DNA of 64,000 nucleotides, taken from Baylisascaris procyonis. Taxonomy: Eukaryota > Nematoda > Chromadorea > Rhabditida > Ascarididae. The notes beneath the pieces were generated by a model. The model saw only the letters and a program-made list of their open reading frames with translations, was not told the origin of the DNA and ran no database searches. The first letter of the stretch is position 1; the number at the start of each line of letters is the position of its first letter. The position numbers and the translations under genes were made by a program. Below are positions 42,466 to 54,200 of the stretch, piece by piece. The DNA lies in the NCBI GenBank assembly GCA_037389465.1, contig JAZARR010000223.1, forward strand, positions 124,001-188,000, written 5' to 3'.

Positions 42466-42953
42466 TTAACCATCTTATACTGGCAGAGTGTCTAAGAATT
42501 CTGAGCGCTATAGTTTTGATTCTTGTTTGTCGATGAGAGTTGCTATCCTTTTGGCATCTGATTTTGTAAAAAAAAAAGGCGTTTTTCTTATACAATCCGA
42601 GGAATGCGCTTACTCGTCAACATATGTGCCACTAATAATTCTTTTTCGATTTCAATTTTGTTTAAGCTTTAAATACCCGGAGGGTATTATGAGTTTATGA
42701 AAAGGTATTTTTGCGTAGATATTTACTAACTACTCGTCAGGATTTCTTGCCGAATCTATTCGTAAATATAAAATCCGCCTCATCTTTTTTCTTGTTCACT
42801 AAGATTTGCATGTTTTTTTTTTGGAATTTGCATAAATAAATGCTTTTATTGCAAATAGCTTTATATAGTAAATTATATAATCACTATGTACGATTTCAGA
42901 GTTATTTTTACTTTGTGTTTTGGCGAAAAGTGGTTGAATTCTCGTCGGATTTG

Positions 42954-43205
42954 ATGTCGTCTGATGAGCGAAGCGAACAACACAAAAGCATCCTGTCGAA
43001 AGGAGTCGAGCATAAGGAGCATATCAAGTTCATTGCTAATGAACCTCAAACGAAGAAGGCACCCATCTCGCCAGCGCCACCACCTAGTAAGGTGACCGCA
43101 CCGGTGGTGATATATGGTGCGAAAGACGAAATTGAATTGCTAAGATCTGGCTCAAGAAATGTGCACGGTGATAAGCTAAGGGATACCAAAACTCTTGGGC
43201 AATAA
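42954..43205 (+). CDS. Small unknown protein or terminal exon
   Basis: An 83-codon frame from ATG at 42954 to TAA at 43203-43205, hydrophilic and rich in Lys, Glu and Ser, with a Pro-rich centre (APISPAPPPSK) and the end GDKLRDTKTLGQ. It shows no signal peptide or membrane segment. A strong acceptor (ACGATTTCAG) ends at 42898, and AATAAA lies at 43287-43292, so it is either a trans-spliced single-exon gene or the last exon of a longer gene. In the latter case the exon could start at 42899 and add about 18 codons rich in aromatic residues. I recognise no family. Confidence 0.5.
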   Translation: MSSDERSEQHKSILSKGVEHKEHIKFIANEPQTKKAPISPAPPPSKVTAPVVIYGAKDEIELLRSGSRNVHGDKLRDTKTLGQ

Positions 43206-43286
43206 ACGAATAATGCATCGTAATCCGACAAGTGACTACTTTGTATACCTTTGTGATATATATGCGACATGATCGCCGAATGTGTT

Positions 43287-43292
43287 AATAAA
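43287..43292 (+). terminator. Poly(A) signal AATAAA after the small unknown gene
   Basis: AATAAA 82 bp after the stop codon at 43203-43205, a typical nematode distance. This supports the plus-strand frame as a true 3' exon. Confidence 0.6.
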
Positions 43293-44406
43293 GAGATTTT
43301 TGCAGACTATATTGTATTTTAGTTTCTAATCCACAGGGCTATCCCAAATAATGCTACCTAATACTGGTTGTATTATGTAGGCTATGTGTATAGTGATAGC
43401 CGATCGGTCAATGCAAAACAACAAGTTGAATGCATTTGCTATGGGCCACTATGCGGCAATTTTTTTTAACTTATAAATTTGTCTATTTTTTACAAACTTT
43501 TATGCAGTAATCAGTTCTTTTTTTGATTGATTTGTTGGTTTGAGTTGCATATTACACACATCAGAGATTGGAATGCTGACAAGCTGATAGGTTATCACTG
43601 CGATTTCTTTTTTGCTTTTTTTTGAATTCGAAGATCATTGCAAACATCATCAAAGATTTTTGTTGAAATAGAAAATTCATCACAGTACGTAAAAGATGGA
43701 ATATTCGGTTTGAACTTATAAAATCTGTGAAATAATTGAGGGATGATTGGAATGGAATTTCAAAAAAAATGGATCATTAATGCCATTTGTTTGACGAAGC
43801 ATAAGACTTTTTTAAAGATCAATAAATTTTACTCAAGCATAATTATTCCTCTTTTTGAAATTCGTTTTTAAATGATAGTTACCACTCGGTATTTCTTATC
43901 TATTTATTACTCATCTTTACTATCCCGTATATTTGTCGTTTGCAATACGTCGGTCTATAAAGGTATCGTTCATCTACCATAACCGTCCTCACTTGCTAGC
44001 GTTATTTTTGTGCCTATTTGTTGCGTTGCATATTGAATTAATTCAGCAGGATATCGAAACACCTTACCAAGATACCTATGTGCCCATCCCTTTTTCCTCA
44101 TCAGACATTCCCTCACAGTACCATCTCGGTTGAAATCTTTGCTCTTATGAATTTTATAAGATTTTTATTGTTTTATATTTCAATCCATATCAGATAATTT
44201 CATGTTAGATTGTTTTATTTTTATTGCTCATATAAAACAATAATTGCATTATTCCAAATGAGACAATTTTAGGGAGTTTTTATTGGAAGAGAGAGGGAGA
44301 AATGTTGAAGGTGAAAAAGGTGGCATTTATTTCGGAATATTTTTACATGATGTCATTTCTTAATATAGTAGGATAAGGATTTTAACAAATAGCGTGGGAA
44401 CTTCAT
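43293..44406. other. Intergenic, with one doubtful ATG-less frame
   Basis: No secure gene. A 66-codon plus frame (43933-44133) has no ATG but could be an exon after TATAAAG at 43963. It encodes a hydrophobic helix (LLALFLCLFVALHI) followed by a polar Pro/Tyr-rich tail ending SQYHLG, like a small secreted or membrane-anchored peptide. There is no other support. Confidence 0.3.
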
Positions 44407-44775
44407 GCAAAATGGCTATGATGGGATACAGTACATTGCAATAGGTAAGTGCAAAATGGCTATGATGGGATACAGTACATTGCAATAGGTAAGTGCAAAA
44501 TGGCCCCTATGGAATACAGTTCATTGCAATAGGTAAGTGCAAAATGGCCGCTATGGAATACAGTTCATTGCAATAGGTAAGTGCAAAATGGCCCCTATGG
44601 AATACAGTTCATTGCAATAGGTAAGTGCAAAATGGCCGCTATGGGATACAGTTCAGCAATAGCAATGAACTGCCTATCACAGCCATTTTGCACTTACCTA
44701 TGCCAATGAACTGTATCCTGTAACGGCCATCTTGCACGCTATAGGTGAGTGCAGAATGGCCGTTATTAGAGGATA
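44407..44775. repeat. 44-bp minisatellite followed by inverted copies
   Basis: Direct units start with GCAAAATGG at 44407, 44451, 44495, 44539, 44583 and 44627. Each complete unit ends ATTGCAATAGGTAAGT, so carries the 5' splice-site consensus AG|GTAAGT. From about 44655 the sequence turns round: CAATGAACTG and GCCATTTTGCACTTACCTAT are reverse-complement unit pieces, then diverged direct pieces (GTGAGTGCAGAATGGCC) follow to about 44795. The whole can fold into a large hairpin. It lies 0.5-0.85 kb upstream of the LRR-Ig start codon. Confidence 0.85.
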
Positions 44776-45009
44776 CAATACACTGCTATAGGTGATGAGA
44801 CTGTGTGCTATTCTAATCGCACTGCCCGCACTCCCTCCTACCCCGTCCACCTTCACACTTCTCAGCAGAAAGTTTGGGTGAGACGATTTTCCCAGAGGGA
44901 TTCTATTCAAGATTAGACGGTAGCCGCAAGTAAAATGATTATGGACAAATGCGCCATTTAGCCGTAACATCAGCAAATCATGTGAGTTGTTTTGCTTTCA
45001 CTTATGCGC

Positions 45010-45262
45010 ATGTTTGTTATGCAGTGGAGTCCCTATAGAGCACTTGGCAGGCGCGCACTTTCGCGTGACGCGTCGCACGTTAATCCCGCCCACCATCAGA
45101 AGCGTTGAGTGGCGGACACATCTCAAGGGTTGCATTATTTGAGGTGTTGTGTTCAGTGTGCGGGTCGGTGCAATATTATTGAGGGTAACTGAGTTCGAGG
45201 TTTTGATTTATTGAGTGGTCACTTTTGTGGACGACGTGAATGAGTGACCGTTTCACTGCGCA
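45010..45262 (+). promoter_or_regulatory. Likely promoter or 5' UTR of the LRR-Ig gene
   Basis: A locally GC- and CpG-rich segment (GGCGCGCACTTTCGCGTGACGCGTCGCACG at 45051-45080 contains many CpGs; CCCGCCC at about 45087-45093) directly precedes the LRR-Ig start codon, in contrast to its AT-rich surroundings. There is no TATA box at a convincing distance. The assignment rests on composition and position only. Confidence 0.35.
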
Positions 45263-48200
45263 ATGCGCCCATCAAGCGCTTTATTCAACTTCTTATTCAC
45301 AGTTTTTATCGTCGGTGATGGATTGTCCATCGTTACAACCAACATGTCGCTTATGGAGGATTATTCATTATCGCGGGCCTATGACGTTTGTCGAAAATTT
45401 GGATGCATCTGTGAACAAGACGAAATCATCTGCACCCATATCGGACCGTCGACTCTCAATCAGGCGATATTTGAGGCATTTCCCAGCGCAAAAGCAATCA
45501 CTTTCGACGATTGTAATGAGGTAAGCTGATAAATTTGCATATTATTTTTCTTCGATATTTGCCTAAAATTTTTTTTGATAATGCATTGAATGTCGATTTA
45601 ATAAGGCAAAATCGATTTCGCTTTGCAGAAAAATTGTATAAAACCCTTATGTTTGAGCTTAGCTAGACACCACGCTGTCCCCGAACTTGCCCACCCCTTC
45701 CCTCCCCTCCCCCTTTATACCTTTGCACATCATAGTCCACGTCACGAACAAGTATGGGTAGTGGTTCAGGTTGGAATACTTAGTTGAGACAGGTGGAAGG
45801 CAAATGAATTTTCATGAGCGTTACATCGAAAGAAAGCCGCTAAGGTAAACTTTCTTTAACGTAACTCATCTTCACCTCCTCCGTCATTAAATTTAATAGA
45901 AAGGAAGAAAGTTTTAAGTTGCAATAATTTCCCCGCGTATACATTCATTGTTGAGAAACTATTGCAGCAAGTGATTTTATTTCAGATATGATATTAGAAT
46001 CCTTTTATTTCACAAAATTTGTATGATTTCCTCTGAAGCGTTTGCTAGGGTCCTCATACAGGTTTTTTTTTAAAGGCCCTCATACAGGTTATGTTTATGT
46101 ATATGTGCATGGAGTGCAAAGTAGAGTGGGGGGGGGGGGTGGGGGAAGGTGTACAAACATATGTCAGTAAGAAGAATGGCTTGTACACGATGAGGTTCAC
46201 TCGTCTATTTCCTTCACCTTGCCGAATTGAAGCTTGATGTGGGTTCCTTGCAAATCACAAGTCATCTACCCAAATGTGCCCATTGAAACGTTCAGGATCC
46301 AAGAGGAATGTTTACGTACTATGTATACATTGAGAGCGAAATCAGATGCTTCGAGTTTTTTTCCGATGTGCCCTTTGGTAAATAAGTGACAGCTGCGCGG
46401 AGGTGTCGAAAAAACTTGAGGTGACTAAAACCTCGTTTTTAAAGTGTATATATGGGAGAACAGTAGTTTCGTAGACAACGATCCCCATGAGGGTCCATTG
46501 TGGATCGGCGGTGGATGAAGTAAACAGCCGAATCCCACCCATACATAAAGCCAGTGATATTTTACTACAAAGATAGTCGTAAAAGCATTTCGCATTCACG
46601 TGCGGTTGCACTGTTTTGATTATTTCCGAAAAACCCCATCCAATGCTTCACACTACTCCACTTTGTTGCATTAGATAACGTAAGTGATGAAGTCGTTCTA
46701 TCAAAACTAGAGGGCATCCTTCTAGTATTTTTTCCTCCCTCTTGCCCAACCTTTTGGTTTTAATTAATTTTCTATATAATTAGACTTCGATATGACTGCG
46801 ATAGAGCGCTGTCATCAAATGTCGTTTCGTATTACCATTTAGTTGCTTCGATTTTTTATGCTTTCATCTTGTAAACCACAAGAAAGTCAGGAATTGCCCA
46901 TTCAACATAAAATTGAGGCAGGAATATAAAAAAAAAATTTTTTTTTTGTTGAAATATATGCCCCTCAGGGATTTTTAATTGGAAACTTGAGTGTGCATAT
47001 TGCGCATTAAAAAGTTCCCACTAATCAAATATGGGCATTAGACGTTTGATATCGATGAAATAAAGGTACTTTCAGTGCCATGAAAATGTGATTAAAATAG
47101 ACTGCAGTGGTGCAAAATTTTGTTGATGTAATCTTTGGTTGCTCTTTGAATATCCTTTTGTTTACATATATTTTTTTTTGCAGTTGCAAGGCATAATAAA
47201 TGATGAGAAAAAGAAAGGGTACCGCTTAGGTTGTCCCTGTTATGCCTTCATATGAACGGTTTTATTAATATGAAACCATCAAAGATGAGATACTAAAGGA
47301 AGATTGGGTTTGCTTTAATTATATTAAAAAATATTGTTATGTATTGAGTGTGTGTTCACCTGGTTGGTAGTGTTTGAGGGTGTTTTATTCATTTATTGGT
47401 ATTTATGTTGAAGTATTTCACGGATGTTTGTTCACTTCGAGATGTTCAAGTAGAAAATAACAATTGTTCTTTATTCATATATCGCTAATCGAAGTACTTA
47501 ATTTACGGTTACGTTTTTGATATGCAAATTGTTGTTTATTCAATTTGCAATTTTTGATCGGATTGTAATTTGAATAATTGTATTTGCAAATTTTGACTAA
47601 GTAAAATTGCAAATCCATATTCAATTATCGATCAAAAATTGAGAAAAAATAAGATGATGGACTTATCGAAGAAATTGTGTAAGAAAGTTTATGATTTTTT
47701 CAAAGTTTTTCTTTCGCTTTATATAAAATGAATAACACTTGTTGAGAATTTTCTCACATTCCCGCGCCGATCGGCTTATTTCCCTTCAATATCTGTTCAA
47801 TATTTTATTGAAGCTGAATAGTTGATTGTTGGTCCTTAAAGGATTTAATTATTTGTTATAGGAAGAGTGTGATATCGGTTTGCTAGCAAATGCCAGCCAG
47901 CTGGAAAGGATCTCGTTGCATCGATGTCGGATACGCAGTGTTGCAGCGAGTGAAGCCCTTTATGGCTTACAACATTTGCACCTTAGTGACAACTATCTGG
48001 CAGAATGGAAAAGTATTTGTGTGCTGCTCGAAAACACACCTGCTCTCACCTCACTTGATCTCTCTTTCAATTATCTTCCATCACTTCACTCTCTTGCATG
48101 CCTACCTGCATCTCTACGATCACTCAATCTCTCCCACAATCAGGTTCTTATTTATTTATTTATTTATTTTTTTCTTTGGAGAGGTAGTACAAAGAGATGC

Positions 48201-51200
48201 CTTATTCAATTAAGGACGAGTAAATCACTTAAGTACGTTGTGGAGTGATCGCAAAGAACATTCGATTATTCCATTTGAGTGTATTTAGTCGGAATTGTTA
48301 TTAGCAAATAAGATTTAAATTTAGAAACAGGCCATGTTTTATTTTTACGCTAAAAGGGCTGTTTTATCAGGCTATATTTTGTACTGAAATTTTGAGTGAT
48401 AAAATTCACTTCGAAAAATGCAATAATCGTTTATCAAAATTTGCATATTTTTTATAAGGGACATTGTAAAAAAACTTGAAACGTTTTCTTGGATATTATT
48501 ATTGAAAGCCGATTGGAAAGTAAAGAAAAATGGCTACGAAGCTAGGATAACGCTTGCATTTACATCTAGCTAACGTGGCTAACCGGTTCCACAAATTACC
48601 AACGAGCGATAGAATATGCGGAATAATGATTTCCTGTTTTAAGTATTTCGATTGTCTATAGGTAATCTTCCACAAAGGTCCATTTTTTTTTTTTTTTTTG
48701 CTGTGAACAGATCGTTATGAAAAATATTCAAGTTTCTTAGCATGTTTAAGGGACCGTAAATCTTTTCGAAACAACATGTCACATAATACAGGTCATTTTG
48801 ACGCATACGTTACACGCGTTAAATTTTATAATCTTAGCTTGAGAGATCTACGAGTTTAAACTGTTAGACAGACGGATAGACAGACAGACAAACACATACA
48901 TAAGCAAAGACATGGCACTGCAATAATAAATCTCAAGAAAGTTGCATTTGTAAAGGGAATGAAAACATATGGAGGGTTTATTTTGTTTAGCGAACTGAAG
49001 TGTTAGTTTGACGTCATAATTGAACGCCGTAGGGCAAAGCACGTACATTTATTTTTCTCCTCCACGTTAATATTTGCGACTAAGTGCATATAGGCCGAAT
49101 CTATAAGCGAAAATTTTCCGATCTGTTTGGTCAAATTTTGGCACCACTTTTTTGTTGTTATTTATTCATTGCAAAGCATTCCGTCTTCTCTGATAATTCG
49201 GTACTAAAATCGTTATCACCAGTAGGTGTCTTTGTTTTGAATTTACCTATGTGATTTACTTTCATTTGTTTACCTTTATTCACCCTTATGGCGATGGATT
49301 TACCTATGCGATACGGTCGTAATTCTCCTTTAACTTCGATGAAGTAAAGTTGAGGTAACGAATCTTATTAAACAGCCATTCAAAGCTTCAAAGTGTTTGA
49401 TGGTGTAAATTGAGTTGAGTTGATGCAAGAAATGGTCATGTGTTATTCATATATGACCTGAACTAATTGCACAACAGGTGCATTCAGAAATATTGACGCC
49501 ATCATTTCTGCGCTTTGGACCGTTATCGTTACTTATGGAAGTTTAAAGGTGGGTAATTAATCTCACAGAGGTAACTTTTTCCTGTAAATGACAAAAGCAG
49601 TGCTACTTACATTATTAGGCGCCTCCCTTTTGAAACGATTCATCACATGCAATCGATGTTTGTTTCAGTGATGTTTTCTTTTAGGTGTCTATATTCGACA
49701 TGCCTTCTCACATCGAGGTGTTGGATTTATCGAGCAATGAGTTAATGAACTTAAGCAGCAGATGGCCTATTAGCCTGAAATGGGTGAATCTCTCGTCGAA
49801 TTCGTTGTTGCGAGAGATCCCGCCGTTAGCGCTTCCGAATCTGAAGTATCTGAATCTGGATGGATGTCAGCTATCCGAAGTGAAGATCGTTGGTTGTCCT
49901 CATCTTAGAAGTTTATCGCTTCGAGACACAGCTATAGAAGTCATCGATTTGGATGCTTTTGGTGCGCCATTTCTCCGAGAGGTACGTGACGCGTGTAAAA
50001 TATATGATCCCCTGTGTTTAATAGGCTTGTGACGTTTTTCAATTTTTATTTTACATGTCTTAGATGTGTTGTTATGAATTTCTAAATCATTCATTCTATA
50101 TCAGCTTCATTACTCTAAGACCTACGGCGCTGTTTTATTTACGGCTTTCCTTCACAAAGCTTGAGTAAAACCCCTGGGGCACTATATATCCGAAGCTTTT
50201 GAGATGAATTTATTTGGGGAAAGGTTTTTAGGTGACTGACTCAACCCCTTAAAAAAGAGGTGTATCGTATGCCTTTTCCTATATATGCATTACTGTTCTT
50301 CATGATGGATAGGTGGTTTTTTCGTGTATTCCGTAGAATAATCGAGGCTTAAACGGGTACTTTTATTCATGTTCTGTGTGCTGGGTTGGGGAGCAAGGGA
50401 GGGAGAGGACGATCTGACAGTTACCAAAGTTTTGGGATGTATGAGGAACTTGAAATGAAACTTGTGAAAAGTTTAACTGAGCTGGAACGTGAAAAAGAAA
50501 AAGAGAATGAAGGCGATCGGAAATTCCACTGATGTGGTTCGCAGCGGGAGATCAATAATTTGGTTAAAAAAATTCAGTTATAGCAGTTTCTAAAAATTGT
50601 GTGGAATTTCTGGATGTGAGATAAAGAGTGAGTATTTTTAAAAATTTATTAATTTAAAAAAAAAAAATTATTACTATGTTTTTGAAAATTCATAAGCACT
50701 GAATTTAAGAATTTGCGGGAAATAAATGGGAAAAGGGGCTCATTGGCAAAGAATTTTGATCAGATTTTCAGATCGCTGTAAAGTAACTTTGCTCTCATTG
50801 CTACTAGAGTATCATTGCTCATCAGAAAACGAGATTTTCCCACTATGCTAAGGTTGTACACTTTCTTATGTATCTCTGAAAGGATTTTTTTTTTGGTTTA
50901 GTATTCCTGGATTTTTGAGCTAAAAGGATTACGTACAAGGATTGTTATTTCAGTTGGATCTATCGGAAAGTCATTGGTTGAGTTCAATTATTGGAACTTT
51001 ACCAAGTCATATGCGTTCTTTCCGCATTTCGCACTCGTTGGTGAGTTATTTCCCGCAGGAATTCTTCAGCAGGTAATGATTTTTTTTTAATTATTATTTT
51101 TCACTTGTCTTGACAATTAATATAAAACTATTGTGTAATCAGTATTATGCAATTCAAAAATGCCGTTATTTTGTTAGTGTGGAATGAGAATTGGGAATTC

Positions 51201-54200
51201 CCTCTGTCTCCCCTCCTTTCACCTCTTTTCAAAGGTTTTGACAGTTTGTGGTCGTGGTTTCCGATTTTTTTTTTTTTTTTTTAGAAAATTGAGTATTATT
51301 TTCGAAAACTGATGGATTATATTTCCTGCTGCTATAAAGTTCCACTCACTCGCCTGCTTTTTGTCTCATATAAATCCTCAGATGAGAAAGGTCAATCATG
51401 TCATGGTCTTTTCACTTACTTGAGTTCTGCAAATTTGTAGAATTTAGTCGCCGTTCCGAGATTTTCACAGATTTGGATCGATCATTAGTAGATGTTTGTA
51501 CGCATTGCTTCACAAGAAAGTGTTATGGCGATGTAGGATATCTGAACACAAGCACAAGTGTGTCCGATCGTTTATCTGTGTATCTGATAGTTTCACCTTC
51601 GTAACCAGTAAAATCAAAGCTGCAGAATTTGTTAAGTGCACTGCAGAACTTTGGGATGAGCTCATATCCGTATTTGAAGCTGATCCATAGACGTCGAAAT
51701 GCGTTATGGGCGTTTCGATGTGCCTAAAATCACATATATTTTCCTCCTCGAAATTTCATCTTACGTTGTCTGAGTCCTAAAAGAGAAAGTTCTTACGCCT
51801 AATCTTTTTCTGTGGCCAATAGGGTTGGCTAAATTGTGAGGGTCCTATTATTCATCATTTTATTTGTTTGATGATTTATGAGAGCGGTTAGCTAGTGGGA
51901 AGTATGCAACAAACGCATATCGTGCCATCTTTTCCGGCACGTTTCTCCTTTTTTTCATTTATTGTATTTCCGGAAAGTTTTTAATGTCAATCGTTAGAGA
52001 GTTGTTTAGTACCGTTATGGTCACACCATTAACATACCCTATATAGATTATTTTTAGGGCAACGAAATTGCACGAAGTAAAGTTGATGCCGAATGCGTGG
52101 AATTGTAATGAATGCCTCATCGGTTGGCTGAATGAACTACCGAAGAAAAATAGAGAGCAATTGAACTGTAGCGACGTTTACAATTCCAGTTGCTCAATCG
52201 GTTAGTTGTTTTACCCAAAACATACCTATACATTAAATACAACTCTAAAAGCCGAGTATTGAACAGGTATTACTGAACTCGATACTCCTGTGAACCGTTC
52301 ATAAATTTTTCATTGTAACAAGGTGTGATGATTCCTTACGGAAAAAAAGGATTTTTGGGGGGGGGGGAGGGGTACAATCGTGCGAACGACTTTTAGTCGA
52401 TTTTTTTAGTCGAAGAAGAAAATGTTTTGTTTGAGCGCTGAGAGCGAAATTAATTCTGATCTATTAAATTGTTGCTGAATATATTTGCCTGCCAGAGGGT
52501 CTTCCAGATCTTTTTTTGCGAGTTGGAAATGTTTCATTTGAAGAGATGGTTTTATGATGTTGATGCATCTCCGCGTGCGTATTCTAATTTTTTAGCAAGA
52601 GTTTTTCTAAATGTCTTTTTTTTTTCTTCTCTGACGTGCTATTTATTCCACCTTTTTCCTCATCATTTTCTTTCTCAGACATCCTATTCTCTCGTATATC
52701 CCTTCCTCCCTCTAGTCTTTCGTTTTCTTTATGAAAACTCAGCAAACCTATTATAGAGCTGTAAGAGCGTTGAGTAAAATATGTGAAGGCTCTGCATATT
52801 TTATGCAATAGTCGTAGCATAGTACAGCAATCTGCGGATACGCACAATTGGGAAATATTGCACATGCAAAAATGTCGCCTCGTTTTTTTGATGCTTAGTT
52901 GAGGTTTTTGACTCCATGGTAATGGGTAGAATTCATCTGTCTTTGAATTACGATCAACTCATTTACCGCTCAAATTTGTTATGCAGCATAGCGCATAAAA
53001 TAATGGTGGTGTTTGGTTGAGTTGTTGTTTTTGCGCTAATTGTTAGTAAGGTTATTTTATAATGATGAGTGAAAATGTTCTTCGTAACAAGGATCTGAGT
53101 TCGGGACCACCGGGATTCATAATGGCAGTCTAATCGACAGGGTCGGTGAAATTTTTCTCTCATACTGAGGTTGTCTTCATAGTGGAATGTTAACAATTAA
53201 TTTTTTTTTTAAATCTTAAGAAGTCATTACTGTGGAGTAGTTTATTTCATATGAAAGTTTAAAGGAGTGCCGACGAGTGCAAATGAGAGGAAGATCGTTC
53301 GTGCAAGATACGGCCAGTCGGCTGTGCTACAATGCGAAGCATTCGGGAATCCTCCACCAGTAATCGAATGGTGGTTGGTGAGACCGGAGAAGCTTATTGG
53401 CACCTACGACCCGCTTAGGAAACAAATTCAATTGAGTTGGTCTCGCAACGATTCGTATCGTATCATACTGGGTGGAAATCTGGTCATTCAGCATAGCAGC
53501 AGATGGCTTGTAGAACGTTATCGATGCATTGCTTCAAACGAAGCGGTAATTTTTTTTCTTCTTTCTCAAGAATTTTCTTAAGGCGTATAATGTTGGGTAC
53601 GGTTTTAAAAATTTGTGTTATTGATCTTGTTGAAGGTACTGAAAGATGTTTCGCACTAGGTGTTTTGATGTCGTTGGAAAATATCCTTTTTTCTGGCTTG
53701 TTTAAAATCTTTTTGCCAATATTTTTAAAGCATTTGCACGAGCGTTTCATAAATGATTATTGAGCATTTAAAGCAGTCTTTTTTTTCATAGTTAATGACA
53801 GAAAAAAGAAAGGGGGCATCGTCAAGAGTGATGATAAATTTGGAATGATATTACATAGATCTTTGCCGAGAATTCCACAGATCTATCTTCTCTGATTTTT
53901 CCATGAACCTTTCACCTCGTTTCGGTTCTGCTGTTTGACATATCGAACTCATTGAATGCAAATTGCAAGTTTATTAGGCGGTAGTATGCAGATTTTATTC
54001 TTCCTACGTTTCCTCATCAGTCGTAAGTAGTGAATAATGCCAGCGTTAAGTGTGATAACAACAAAAATATGAAATTTGAAGGGAAATGCATCAAGAATTG
54101 TACACTTCCGTTTGGACTATTCGTTCTGGTATAGTCTGGAATTATTTCAATCGGTATTCTGGGGTTCTGTGGTGGCATCTCTGCTGCTATGCGCCATGTC

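Larger units (their letters stand above)
36912..42897. other. Repeat-rich intergenic region with no resolved gene
   Basis: About 6 kb upstream of SMIM14 (minus) and before the small plus-strand gene. It contains a polypurine tract (37841-37951), a second copy of a dispersed repeat (38130-38382), a G-run island (39243-39280), a 3 x 45-bp repeat (41001-41130), a (TA)33 tract (41623-41688) and unresolved minus-strand coding-like frames (41690-42465). A plus-strand 77-codon frame at 40459-40692 starts with a charged MESKEKVERCVISALENARR segment but runs into low-complexity hydrophobic sequence and has no other support. Confidence 0.5.

Noticed and set aside
44407..44775. Tandem array considered as a CRISPR array
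   Set aside because: Units are contiguous direct repeats with no unique spacers, in an intron-rich animal genome; it is a minisatellite.
46342..46611. 89-codon minus frame in the first intron of the LRR-Ig gene
   Set aside because: No splice partners, no family features, and antisense to a well-supported gene.
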